Source: a virus
Strand: one strand, 5' to 3'
Virus record (IMG/VR): IMGVR_UViG_3300025099_000002
Coordinates: 1-60,448 of that record
DNA: 60,448 bases
This document shows, one piece after another, positions 9,442 through 18,477 of this stretch. How positions within the stretch are numbered: position 1 is the stretch's first letter; every line of letters starts with the position of its first letter. Position numbers and translations under genes: made by a program. The notes beneath the pieces are model-generated. The model saw only the letters and a list, made by a program, of their open reading frames with translations, did no database searches and was not told the DNA's origin.

Positions 9442-9954
9442 TTAAGCTAATAGATCTCTATCAACTTCATTAGCATCGTAATCTCCAGGATTATCTATGT
9501 TCATAAGAACCATCCATACCCGAATCTTACCACCTGTCGGTGCTGTAGTTGCTGCTTGAAGTTCTAGATCCATTGTTGTTGCCGTGGAACCAGTGAGGTT
9601 CGGGAACACACCAGGAATCATAGTAGCATAGGAACCAACCGCCATAGCGTCTGTGTCCATTGCTGCAACGAACTCATCAACATCAGCAGCAATACCACCT
9701 GTAGAGGCAGTAGTAATACCTAAGTTGAATGTTGTGTCGTTTGATTCTCCAGTCAATAGAGCCTCAATTTCGTAACCTGCAGCCATAATAAGAGTATCTG
9801 TTGGTATTGTGAAGATTTGCAAAATATCGTCTGCAGCTAATGCCGCAGCGTTATTTGTGTTTTCTACAGCAATATCAATAGTATTACTTACTAAGTATGG
9901 AGCAGGAGCAGAAGGTCTGTGAACCGCTTGTAAACTTGATGAATATGTAGCCAT
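9442..9954 (-). CDS. Putative head decoration protein (170 aa)
   Basis: Small beta-rich acidic protein (MATYSSSLQAVHRPSAPAP) directly downstream of the major capsid gene. Gene position, size and the Ala/Thr/Asp-rich beta character fit a capsid decoration or stabilising protein. No sequence motif proves this. Its transcript probably comes from the promoter before the capsid gene, and a hairpin follows its stop. Confidence 0.6.
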   Translation of the reverse strand: MATYSSSLQAVHRPSAPAPYLVSNTIDIAVENTNNAAALAADDILQIFTIPTDTLIMAAGYEIEALLTGESNDTTFNLGITTASTGGIAADVDEFVAAMDTDAMAVGSYATMIPGVFPNLTGSTATTMDLELQAATTAPTGGKIRVWMVLMNIDNPGDYDANEVDRDLLA

Positions 9955-9968
9955 TTGTCAGTCCTCCC

Positions 9969-11042
9969 TTACGCTGCGTTGTACTGTGCAACAGTGATAG
10001 CTTCAGGACGAAGTATCTTTCTGCCGTACAAATGCATCCCACGAACAATATCAGCAAAACTATCAGGATCTCGATAGGTTTCTGTTTTATTGATCTGTTC
10101 TGCGGTTGCTATAGCTGAGTCGTGTCCAGCTACGATTACACCAAAGTTAGCGAGTTGGTTTGCAGTACCTGTAGTACCTGGACCTGTGCCAACGGATGGT
10201 AGGTTACTAGAAACATATACACGGAAGCCGCCTAAATTGCTGACTGCTAAACCATTACGTATACTTCCTGACGCACCGAAATCAGCGTTATGAAGACGTG
10301 AATCCTCATCTCGTAAGATTTCCATGAATACTGGGTCAATGACTAACCAACGACCTGCTGTATCAACTTGTTGTTGATCAAGCAAACGAGCCATACGAGC
10401 TATTACCATAAGAGGTGAAGCAGTCGCTGTTGGTAGTGCAGTTGCACCAGGTAGACGAGCAGCAATCGGAATAGAGTGCGACCCTGCGGAACTTGTAGTA
10501 ATGTTACCAAAAGAACCTTTATTTAGCTTCATACTGGACAACAATTCGTCTGTGCCAGCAGTAGCTACTGCAACAGTACCATTAGTAGTTGCATTTACCG
10601 CATCGGCAGATGAACTAAGTGATGACTGTTTGTAACCTGCCAAATAACCAAGTACTTCTTGGTCGTATTGATCAGATAAACGATATGCAGCACGATCTGT
10701 TGCAAGTTGCATGAAGTTAATGTGTGAATGTGCTTCTTCAATGTCGTCCATTTTAAATGCAAAGTAATTTGCTTTATCGACTACAAGTGAGAAGTCTTCA
10801 TCATCAAGATCTTGCGCTTGAACAGTTGTGCCACGGGCATAAGAACTAACCGAAATTTCTGGCTCCTTAATGATCTTGACTGTGTCGCCCTGACCACTAA
10901 TTTCTCCAAAATAATCTGAGTTAGTTATATCGCCCACAACAGTACTCTTGCGGAATGCAAGCTGTACTTTTTTTGAATAGATTATAGCACTAAAATTACC
11001 ATTCGGTAAGTTGCCATAACCTGCTGCGGTTGTGAAAGCCAT
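9969..11042 (-). CDS. Major capsid protein (357 aa)
   Basis: HK97-type shell protein by size and context. The N-terminus (MAFTTAAGYGNLPNGNF) and the segment YFGEISGQGDTVKI followed by SVSSYARGTTV are typical of marine podovirus capsid proteins, with a long N-arm, a VVDKANYFAFKMDDIEEA spine-helix region and a C-terminal YGRKILRPEAI. The start is set at the second ATG because GGAGG lies 8 bases before it; an ATG five codons earlier sits on top of that ribosome site. Upstream is the scaffold, then a promoter and a ~210-base leader, so this gene can be transcribed independently of the rest of the late unit. Confidence 0.9.
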   Translation of the reverse strand: MAFTTAAGYGNLPNGNFSAIIYSKKVQLAFRKSTVVGDITNSDYFGEISGQGDTVKIIKEPEISVSSYARGTTVQAQDLDDEDFSLVVDKANYFAFKMDDIEEAHSHINFMQLATDRAAYRLSDQYDQEVLGYLAGYKQSSLSSSADAVNATTNGTVAVATAGTDELLSSMKLNKGSFGNITTSSAGSHSIPIAARLPGATALPTATASPLMVIARMARLLDQQQVDTAGRWLVIDPVFMEILRDEDSRLHNADFGASGSIRNGLAVSNLGGFRVYVSSNLPSVGTGPGTTGTANQLANFGVIVAGHDSAIATAEQINKTETYRDPDSFADIVRGMHLYGRKILRPEAITVAQYNAA

Positions 11043-11213
11043 AATAAAATCCTCCATTAAGATGTTTGGCTTGAGTTAAAAGCGTAACACTTAGCGAAGA
11101 GGCTGATGTTTTCTAAGGTGCATTAACTGTAACTATGCCTAGCTAAAATTAACGGGCTTATACTTATCAGGTAGTCTTAGTAAGTAGTATAGGCTTGGGG
11201 TTTATAAATAACC

Positions 11214-11255
11214 TAACTTTAAGAGTAGCTACATATCTGAAGGGTCTTAAAGTTA
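11214..11255 (-). promoter_or_regulatory. Leader hairpin of the capsid mRNA
   Basis: TAACTTTAAGA (11214-11224) and TCTTAAAGTTA (11245-11255) are perfect 11-base inverted arms around a 20-base loop. The pairing extends further with ACC/GGT after a 2-base bulge. The structure begins roughly 14 bases after the predicted transcription start, so it may act as a 5' stabiliser or control element of the capsid transcript. Confidence 0.6.
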
Positions 11256-11275
11256 TTGGTTACTTATCTCGTATA

Positions 11276-11303
11276 GTTATATACAAATAAAACACAATGT
11301 CAA
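11276..11303 (-). promoter_or_regulatory. Sigma70-like promoter for the capsid gene
   Basis: On the leftward strand TTGACA (11303-11298), a 16-base spacer and TATAAC (11281-11276). The predicted start near 11269 gives a leader of about 210 bases before the capsid protein. The -10 and -35 elements match those before the whole late unit at 24641-24668. Confidence 0.75.
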
Positions 11304-11316
11304 TAACTAAATTAAT

Positions 11317-12195
11317 TTAACGGGCTGCTCCCGTAATATCGTAAAAGTTAGGGTTATCTCTAGACGCTTGAAGTATAGCATCCTGATGCTTTTCGTATTC
11401 TTCCATAGACATTTTGTCAACCATAGATTCTGTGTACTTAGGTTTAGATGAGTCTTGATCAGGATTAGCTGAATTACGTTTAGGTACTACTACAGACGCT
11501 GCTTCTTTAGTTGATGCTTTTTTACCTTTAGTGTCTATGCCGTTATCTACTTTATACAAATCTATTACTCTTACTACAGACATTGCATCGTCTGAGTTTT
11601 TGTATAAGGCATCTTTAACCCATTTAGGTTGTACGTCTGCCCAATCATGAAACGCATCACTGTCTTTTAGTTCATCAAAATCAGAATGAGACTTACGTAT
11701 TTCATTTTCAGCTTTAGTTCTTTGAGCTTCAGCGTTTATCTCGTCTATACGTTGTAGTCTATCTTCTGCTTGACTAAACTTTTCTTGCGCTTTCTTTTCA
11801 GCTATAGTTTCAACTATTGCAGCTACATCGGGGTACTTCTCTGCCCATGCACCTATATCTTCGTCTGACTTAGGTGGTCTAATATCTGCTGCTAGGTCAG
11901 GGTTATTGAGGCGTTCTTCTAGAGCTTTTATCTTAGCGTCTTGTTCGTTTATATACTTACGAGCATCTGTGTGTCTTTTCTTGTAAGTTTTTTCTTCTGG
12001 GCTAAGGTTTTCTTCCTTTTTAACTTCTACTTTTTCTTCTACGGGTTCTTCTGTAGAAGCTTCTTCTTCTGGTGCTGCTGTAAGTTTATCTAATTCAGCT
12101 TGCTCTTCTTCGATGCGTCTCTTATTAGCGTTATTGTGTTTGCTATCTACGAAACCTGCTGTTTTAGGTTTTACTACTGCTTCTGGCTCTGGCAT
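11317..12195 (-). CDS. Capsid scaffolding protein (292 aa)
   Basis: Located immediately before the capsid gene. The protein is highly charged and helical: Glu/Lys-rich residues 25-110 (EEEQAELDKL, EEKVEVKKEENL), a long predicted coiled coil to ~170, and a basic/polar C-terminus ending NFYDITGAAR. This is the classical profile of a podovirus scaffold that fills the procapsid and is then removed. There is no sign of a protease domain. Confidence 0.82.
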   Translation of the reverse strand: MPEPEAVVKPKTAGFVDSKHNNANKRRIEEEQAELDKLTAAPEEEASTEEPVEEKVEVKKEENLSPEEKTYKKRHTDARKYINEQDAKIKALEERLNNPDLAADIRPPKSDEDIGAWAEKYPDVAAIVETIAEKKAQEKFSQAEDRLQRIDEINAEAQRTKAENEIRKSHSDFDELKDSDAFHDWADVQPKWVKDALYKNSDDAMSVVRVIDLYKVDNGIDTKGKKASTKEAASVVVPKRNSANPDQDSSKPKYTESMVDKMSMEEYEKHQDAILQASRDNPNFYDITGAAR

Positions 12196-12283
12196 AATTG
12201 TATTTCCTTTTGTTATATGGGGTCCGTAATTTTACGGAGTAGCCTAGTTGTTATTTTGCCTTATTTGTATTACTGTGTCAATA

Positions 12284-13483
12284 TTATGTTTTCTTTCTGC
12301 GTGAGATAAAACCACCTTTATTCATAGGCCCCGTGAAACCTGAACCCTCCGTACCATCATCTATACCTGCGGCTGCAGCGTTTGCTGCACCTTGAGCAGA
12401 TCCATAACCAGGAGTGCCATCAAGTGAATAGCCATCCCCTGTATATTGACTATCAGGGTCTGCTTTTGCTTTAGCTATTGTAGCTTGTTGATATGCTTTT
12501 GTTTTTTCATTATGTTTATCAGCGTGTTGTTTATTAAATCTTCCTAATGCATTAACAGCCCAAGAAAAAGGACCTGTATAATTAATCATATCATTAGCTT
12601 TACTCATGTAATCTTGTTGTTGCTCTAATGACATTTTACTAAAAGTAGGTGTCATTGGAACATCATCTGGTCCATCGGGTTGTTCTTTTGGTATTTTCTT
12701 TTTTACTGCTTCTGTAGGTGCAGCTCCTTTTTGTATAGTATCCGCTGTTTTAAAAGACGAACTACCGTAGCCTCCTCCTGTTCCTGGAGTTAAGAAAGCA
12801 TAAGGATTAAAAGCCTCGTTTAGCTGTTGTTGTTGCATCATAGATAACCAATCATCAGCACTATAATTATCTTTAGAGTGATCTCCTCCGTGAGCGTATC
12901 CTTGAACTACGCCACCTTCCATAAATCCTACACCTTTATCGGCTAACTTTTGTTGTAAGGAAGGATTCTTCTGCACTGCACCCATGATACGATCTATTAG
13001 TTGATCTGTTTTAGCGTCATCTTCCATATTCATAGAGGCCTTCTGTGTTACTGCACCGCCTTGCTCACTTTGATCTAAACCTTGTTCTAGACCACCTACG
13101 TTAAAACCTACTGCACCACCCTCACTAGCTTGTAGCACAGATTCTAACTGCTGCATATCATCTGGTGATAGATCTAAACCATTAGGTTGATCTGGGGTTG
13201 GTGCAGTAGGGCCAGGTCCAGCAACAGGTTCTCCACCTATGCGACCTTCATCTGCCATTTTAGCTATTTCCATCTTAGCGTTCTCTCTAAGATCTTCAAA
13301 AAACTTTAACCCGTAGAATCGTAATACATCAGCAGGTACTACATATTCTCCTTCACTCAGCATAGCTGGTACATCATCTCTTACTTCTTCTGGCAGAGAT
13401 CCCATTGGTACATCATTACCGCTTACTGGGTCTTGTCTTCCTGACTCAGATAGAGCCATCTCCATTTGATCATTTACTGCCAT
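12284..13483 (-). CDS. Virion-region protein of marine phages (399 aa)
   Basis: Contains DVPAMLSEGEYVVPADVLR near residue 40, a segment I recognise from head-region proteins of cyanophages and other marine phages, followed by FEDLRENAKMEIAKM. Much of the rest is low-complexity and disordered: Gly, Gln, Pro and Asp rich, with an QQQQ run and GGYGSSSFK. It lies between the 73-residue protein and the scaffold, starting inside the former's 3' end (14-base overlap). It could be a head-completion or internal protein; function not established. Confidence 0.65.
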   Translation of the reverse strand: MAVNDQMEMALSESGRQDPVSGNDVPMGSLPEEVRDDVPAMLSEGEYVVPADVLRFYGLKFFEDLRENAKMEIAKMADEGRIGGEPVAGPGPTAPTPDQPNGLDLSPDDMQQLESVLQASEGGAVGFNVGGLEQGLDQSEQGGAVTQKASMNMEDDAKTDQLIDRIMGAVQKNPSLQQKLADKGVGFMEGGVVQGYAHGGDHSKDNYSADDWLSMMQQQQLNEAFNPYAFLTPGTGGGYGSSSFKTADTIQKGAAPTEAVKKKIPKEQPDGPDDVPMTPTFSKMSLEQQQDYMSKANDMINYTGPFSWAVNALGRFNKQHADKHNEKTKAYQQATIAKAKADPDSQYTGDGYSLDGTPGYGSAQGAANAAAAGIDDGTEGSGFTGPMNKGGFISRRKKT

Positions 13484-13691
13484 TTATCTCATCCCTTAAA
13501 TATTTTAATTTACGTAAAGCTGTTACCTCACCTTGACACCTATAGATATCTGCTTCACCTTGCACTTGCTCCATTTTAACGTGTACTTGATTTATTTTTT
13601 CATCTAATACTTTACAAAAAGCATCCCATACGGTTTTATCGTTAGTTATTTTTTTAATTGATATTATATGTTCCACATAACTTCCTGTCAT
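13470..13691 (-). CDS. Small helical protein between portal and scaffold genes (73 aa)
   Basis: Mostly alpha-helical, with a central segment VLDEKINQVHVKMEQVQGEAD and a basic tail (LRKLKYLRDEI). Similar short coiled-coil proteins lie beside portal genes in many podoviruses. Its ATG overlaps the upstream stop (TAATG), and its end overlaps the following gene by 14 bases, indicating coupled translation. Confidence 0.68.
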   Translation of the reverse strand: MTGSYVEHIISIKKITNDKTVWDAFCKVLDEKINQVHVKMEQVQGEADIYRCQGEVTALRKLKYLRDEINGSK

Positions 13692-16327
13692 TACCTACTC
13701 ATTAATCCGTTGTTGGGTGCTGTAACTAAACCACCCTTAGCGTACCTACCTTTTAAACCTTCTATATTATCTAACTTTAAACCTTTAATGTCTATAGTTA
13801 TTATTTCTTTAAATCTAGGTTTTGAAGCATCCCATATTTCTTCTTCTGGTCCTGGTTTATATTGACCTATACGAGTTACATTACCAGTAGCTAAATCTAC
13901 TGTTTCTCTATCTGCATCTTGAAAGATACCTGCTCCTGCAAGATCATCTGCATTTTCAACATTAGGAATAAAATCTTCATCAAGAGGACCTTCATCATCA
14001 AGAAGGATATCAGCAAAATCTACTTCAACTTCTTGATCATTTTCCCAGTCTTCACGTCTTCCTTTATAGGGATTTTCTCTTTGTGTACGTTTTACTTTTA
14101 TTTTAGGTTCTTCTGTAGTTATATTTTTTAATGCTCTATCCATACTTATTATATAGTTATCTTTAAGAACTGAACCTTTTAAGAAATCTATCCCTCTTTC
14201 TTTACCTATGTCAAAAGGTGCAGGAATACGTATAGTGTCTATGCCTTCTCGTTTTGCATATACAATTATAGATTGTAGAAGTTTTTCTAAGTACCTTTCA
14301 GGTGCAGAATATCTACCTGTAGGTATAGGTAATTTTCTTTCTACAAAACCAGGGTTTTTTACTTTAACGTTCTTTAATAGTTGTCTTTTATCAAGCGGTC
14401 CTTGTTTTTGTCCTTTTATAGGCTCTAAAGAAATAGTTTTTATTTTTCTAGTGTGTTTATACTTAGGGTCTGCAGCTTTAAGTAAATATTTAAAGGGAAA
14501 GTCTTTACTCATATTAAACGAAGTATTTTTATCAAATTCAAAGAAAGAAATCTCAATGTTTTTAGTAAGTTCTTCATCTACTATTTTGTCTAATTGTTTT
14601 GTTGAAACTGCATCACCTTTATATGCAAAAATAGATCCATCCTTGTATTTAATATCTTTTGCAAACTTAGGAGTGGTCTTATATAAAAAATTATTTATAG
14701 TATCTAATTGTTCGTCTCGAAGATCGGGTTTATCCACAAGCATAAATTGTCCAGATATTGAATCATTTGCTTGATCAATTAATTCAAACCCTCTATCAGA
14801 TCTTGTGTTTCCATATGGACCTTTTAATCCTATCTCGTTCATCCAATTTTGTTCTGACAGATATAAATACTCTATTTTTACTGCATCTTTAGGGCTTTCA
14901 TTTCTTAAAAACAAAACCTCTGACGGTGTTAAATCACTGTATTCTCCGTAATAAGGTTGCTTAACCATAAAAGAAGTTCGAGTGTCAAGTTCAGCTTGTT
15001 CTTCAGGACTTATTCTACCTCTTCTTGACTGTTCAGCATAATTTCTATCTAAAGCGTCTAGTGCGCTTTCAGCTTTATTTCTTTTATTAAAATTAGATAG
15101 CATAAGAGCATCACTAAGTATCTCTCCTTCTCTAACTGAATGAGCTTCTTTCTCAAAGTATTCATCTGAGTAGTTAGGTTTTTTAGGTCTATTATTATAA
15201 CCTAATGCATTAGGACCTTTTAAGTCACGCATAGCATCAGTTTGAAACTCTGACATGAGAATTTCTTTAATACCATCATGTGTAGTGTAAACATCTCCTC
15301 TAGCGTGAGCTAAAGTCGGACCTGCTTCTTTATTTATAGAATGAGTTAGTCCTATATTTTTATCTATAAAATTAGCTCTTCCCTCATACGTATCGCTACC
15401 CTTAACAAAAACAGGATTAACATTTATAGATAATTCAAAACTATCAGAAGGGTTATCAGGATATTTTTGTGCTAAGTCTTCATCATTTATAACATTTTTA
15501 ATGTTTTGTCGTTGTGTTTGAGAATACGACCAATCCTTATCTTTATCATAAATAGTATTAACAGAAGCATTTTCTTTTTTTAATCTGTTTAAAGTGTCAG
15601 ATTTAGTTTTAATATTAGCTGTAACTATAATACCTTTATCTTCTAATAATTTATTAAGGTCTTTATTAGTATATGTAGTGTTGTCATCTAAGTTAAAACC
15701 TATAAACGCTGCTTCTTCTTCGTTATAATTTTTTACTTTGTTTAATTTTTGTTTAATTTGTTTACCTAACATTCCTGTATTTTTTATATTTAAGGAACGT
15801 AAAGAAGACTCTATAGTACTATAAAAAGGCATCAACTCTGTAGATGCAGATTCAGGGATGGCAGTCTCAGACCTACGTATAGTAAGATCATCTCCTCTTG
15901 GTCCTGTTCTAGGATTATTTACAACAGGTTTAAAATAAGGATTATCTGCTTCGGGTTCAAATCTCTGAAAGTCGTAAGTAATGTCTCCTGTACTTTCTGA
16001 AAAAACTTCTTCTTTAGTTTGTATTTCACTTTTAGAACCACTATAAAACCTAGGTTCAAAATTACTGTCAAAATTATATTCATCTTTAACAGGAAAACCT
16101 TCAGCTATAGGATATCGCATTCTATCTTCAGCAGTATAGGGATCTAGTATCTGCCCTTCTTTAATAAGTCTATCTTCTCCTTCTGAAGAAACTGTAGTTT
16201 TAAATAAAGGATTAACTTCTCCAAAATCAATAGGAGCATCTAAGTCATTTTTACCTATATCCTTACCCTTAACGCCTAATAGTATATCTCTAAAACCATT
16301 AGCGAATTGTCTAGCTAGTTGACCCAT
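13691..16327 (-). CDS. Large protein with polyvalent-protein-like domain (878 aa)
   Basis: Very large protein placed just after the portal gene and coupled to it (TAATG). Two stretches resemble a domain found in phage polyvalent proteins: TLAHARGDVY followed by EILMSEFQTDAM (about residues 340-375), and LEKLLQSIIVYAKREGIDTI with IPAPFDIG (about 690-715). In such proteins these match a HxR, then I.E.QSD, then LK..L..A...G.D.I pattern. The rest is charged and mostly helical. No membrane segment. It may be an injected internal protein with an enzymatic fold; function unknown. Confidence 0.6.
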   Translation of the reverse strand: MGQLARQFANGFRDILLGVKGKDIGKNDLDAPIDFGEVNPLFKTTVSSEGEDRLIKEGQILDPYTAEDRMRYPIAEGFPVKDEYNFDSNFEPRFYSGSKSEIQTKEEVFSESTGDITYDFQRFEPEADNPYFKPVVNNPRTGPRGDDLTIRRSETAIPESASTELMPFYSTIESSLRSLNIKNTGMLGKQIKQKLNKVKNYNEEEAAFIGFNLDDNTTYTNKDLNKLLEDKGIIVTANIKTKSDTLNRLKKENASVNTIYDKDKDWSYSQTQRQNIKNVINDEDLAQKYPDNPSDSFELSINVNPVFVKGSDTYEGRANFIDKNIGLTHSINKEAGPTLAHARGDVYTTHDGIKEILMSEFQTDAMRDLKGPNALGYNNRPKKPNYSDEYFEKEAHSVREGEILSDALMLSNFNKRNKAESALDALDRNYAEQSRRGRISPEEQAELDTRTSFMVKQPYYGEYSDLTPSEVLFLRNESPKDAVKIEYLYLSEQNWMNEIGLKGPYGNTRSDRGFELIDQANDSISGQFMLVDKPDLRDEQLDTINNFLYKTTPKFAKDIKYKDGSIFAYKGDAVSTKQLDKIVDEELTKNIEISFFEFDKNTSFNMSKDFPFKYLLKAADPKYKHTRKIKTISLEPIKGQKQGPLDKRQLLKNVKVKNPGFVERKLPIPTGRYSAPERYLEKLLQSIIVYAKREGIDTIRIPAPFDIGKERGIDFLKGSVLKDNYIISMDRALKNITTEEPKIKVKRTQRENPYKGRREDWENDQEVEVDFADILLDDEGPLDEDFIPNVENADDLAGAGIFQDADRETVDLATGNVTRIGQYKPGPEEEIWDASKPRFKEIITIDIKGLKLDNIEGLKGRYAKGGLVTAPNNGLMSR

Positions 16328-18474
16328 TATTGTACGTTCCCACTAAAGCCTTGTTCACCTGGTGCTGCTGCACTTCCTATTCCTATATTAGAACCTCCAC
16401 CGCCTGTCATATCAGTAGTAGCTTGAGGAGCAGGACCTGCAGCAGGTGCGCTTCCACCAGCAGGATTAGGAGTAGGAGGTACTCCTGCTTGAGGAGGTAC
16501 TCCAGCAGGTTCTGGAGGTGCTTGAAAGCCTTTAAGTATTTCAGCTTGTATAGCTGCGTCTTGTAAAGAGTTAGTTACTTTATCTGGATCTAAGTCCATA
16601 CTAACAGCTATTTCACGTATAATGTAATCCATCTTAGCGAAAGGAGCTAGTATCGGGTTCTGTGCTACCTGTAAGAACTGCATCAATCGTTGACTACGTA
16701 CTTCGTTAGCCATCAATGATTCAGTACCTTGCGCTTTAACGTCTAAGTCACCCTTTATTTCTGGATCATAATCGAACTGCATATTAAAGTTAAAGAATGC
16801 TTTACCTAATGGGTTAATCAAGTAGTCATCTACGTTCTTTATAACAGTTCGTATAGAACCATTAGCTGCAGACATAAGCATAGAAATCCCAGAAGCAGTT
16901 CTCCCCACTCCAGAGACACCTGTTTGCCCATGCGCGAAAGACGGGAACCCTGTACTTTCATCGGCTAACACCCTTGCTTTATCAAATAGTTGCATATTTT
17001 CTTGGGCTACATTAGGGAACTTAGTGCCGAAGATGGCTTGTCCTGGCGCACCACCTTGCCTACGAAACGTCTTTCCTGGATACACACTTAGGTCTTGCCC
17101 AGGTACTAAGTTAGTCTCGTCTACTTCTATAATTAAGTTACCTGACAACGCAGCATTATCAATAGCCATACGCATGAAGCCATTCATCAAGGTCTGTGTG
17201 TCATCCATGTTTTCAGCTATGCCTACACCGAAGAAACTATAAGGTGATACTTCATACGGCACAGCGTAGTACGGAATATAGGAAGGCTTGAATGGGTTCA
17301 TAACTAAACGCAGTACTTCGTTGTTACATATCCATATGTTTACGTTTAGTTGCTCTGCGTCTTTTAGCTCTTTAGGTATATCTATTTCGTGTTCTTCTAA
17401 TATCTCTCTATCTACAAAACCCCAGAACTCTAGTACTTCGTAGCGTTCAGCTTGTGAGCCGTGTTCTGCTTCTTCCATAGTTTGTTCCCACCACTTTTTA
17501 GTGTAGGACTCACCCATGTTTAAAGACATATCTATAGCGTTTTTACGGAAGAAGGGTCTATCTTTTAATGCTCTCATCTGTGATCGAGACATCTTATGTC
17601 GTTCTACTACATATTCAGCTTCATCCATGTTAGCTGCATCAGGATCAGGGTAGAAGTTCCATATAGATACGTTGCTAGTTGAAGGTACAGTTTTAATTGT
17701 AGGATTATATTCACCACCTTCATCCCAGTTAGCGTATTCTTTAGATACAGCAAACGGACCTTTCATTATACCCGTACCAAATAGAGCTAACTCAAATGCT
17801 GCTAACCTTAATTGTTTGTTAGCACCAGACTCTTCTAGCTGGTCGTGTATTTTTTTCTGCATTTTCTTAGCTGCAACTAACGCAGGATGAAAAGTAATAC
17901 TTGTAGGTGTAGTACCTGGACCTTCAACAAGTTTTTCTTCTACGGGTTCTAACTTATTTTGTAATGCACCTAATCTGTCTTTAATAGAATTAATTGTGTC
18001 ACCTGGTTCTAGTGTATTATCAGGCGAGAAAGTAGGTCTATTAAATGCTTCTTTTATCTCCTCTATGCCTTGTTCTGCTTTAGGATCTGCATCAAAATGC
18101 ACTGTATCAGCTACACCTTCAGGTAAGGTAGTAGGGTCTACACTAAGAGGAAATTTATTATTACCGAACAACACGTCAATGACTTGCCCGTATGCTGCAA
18201 GTGTTTTAGTTTTAGTTACTTTAACGAATACACGAGAACGTTCTGTGTCAGTAAACTGTACATCAGGGCCATACAAACCTCTGTAGTTTCTGTAAGCTTG
18301 TAACCAACGTGTCTCATCATTTTGTCTAGCGTCTTCTGCTTTACTAAACTTACCCTCAACAAAATTAGCTATTCTACCTACTGACGGGTCTACATTATCT
18401 TCCGTTTTTTTAGCGTCATCTATAAAGGAAGACTCGTCAGATTCAATGTTGTATTCTAGATCATCTTCAGCCAT
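16327..18474 (-). CDS. Portal protein (715 aa)
   Basis: Size and order (terminase large, portal, then scaffold and capsid) mark the dodecameric head portal. Features include the N-terminal FSKAEDARQNDETRWLQAY helix, SVWNFYPDP-like segment (VSIWNFYPDPDA), the YEVSPYSFFGVGIAENM region, and a Gly/Ala/Pro/Gln-rich disordered tail from about residue 655. The length is typical for the larger portals of marine podoviruses. It overlaps the next gene by one base (TAATG) and starts three bases after the terminase stop. Confidence 0.88.
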   Translation of the reverse strand: MAEDDLEYNIESDESSFIDDAKKTEDNVDPSVGRIANFVEGKFSKAEDARQNDETRWLQAYRNYRGLYGPDVQFTDTERSRVFVKVTKTKTLAAYGQVIDVLFGNNKFPLSVDPTTLPEGVADTVHFDADPKAEQGIEEIKEAFNRPTFSPDNTLEPGDTINSIKDRLGALQNKLEPVEEKLVEGPGTTPTSITFHPALVAAKKMQKKIHDQLEESGANKQLRLAAFELALFGTGIMKGPFAVSKEYANWDEGGEYNPTIKTVPSTSNVSIWNFYPDPDAANMDEAEYVVERHKMSRSQMRALKDRPFFRKNAIDMSLNMGESYTKKWWEQTMEEAEHGSQAERYEVLEFWGFVDREILEEHEIDIPKELKDAEQLNVNIWICNNEVLRLVMNPFKPSYIPYYAVPYEVSPYSFFGVGIAENMDDTQTLMNGFMRMAIDNAALSGNLIIEVDETNLVPGQDLSVYPGKTFRRQGGAPGQAIFGTKFPNVAQENMQLFDKARVLADESTGFPSFAHGQTGVSGVGRTASGISMLMSAANGSIRTVIKNVDDYLINPLGKAFFNFNMQFDYDPEIKGDLDVKAQGTESLMANEVRSQRLMQFLQVAQNPILAPFAKMDYIIREIAVSMDLDPDKVTNSLQDAAIQAEILKGFQAPPEPAGVPPQAGVPPTPNPAGGSAPAAGPAPQATTDMTGGGGSNIGIGSAAAPGEQGFSGNVQ

Positions 18475-18477
18475 ATG

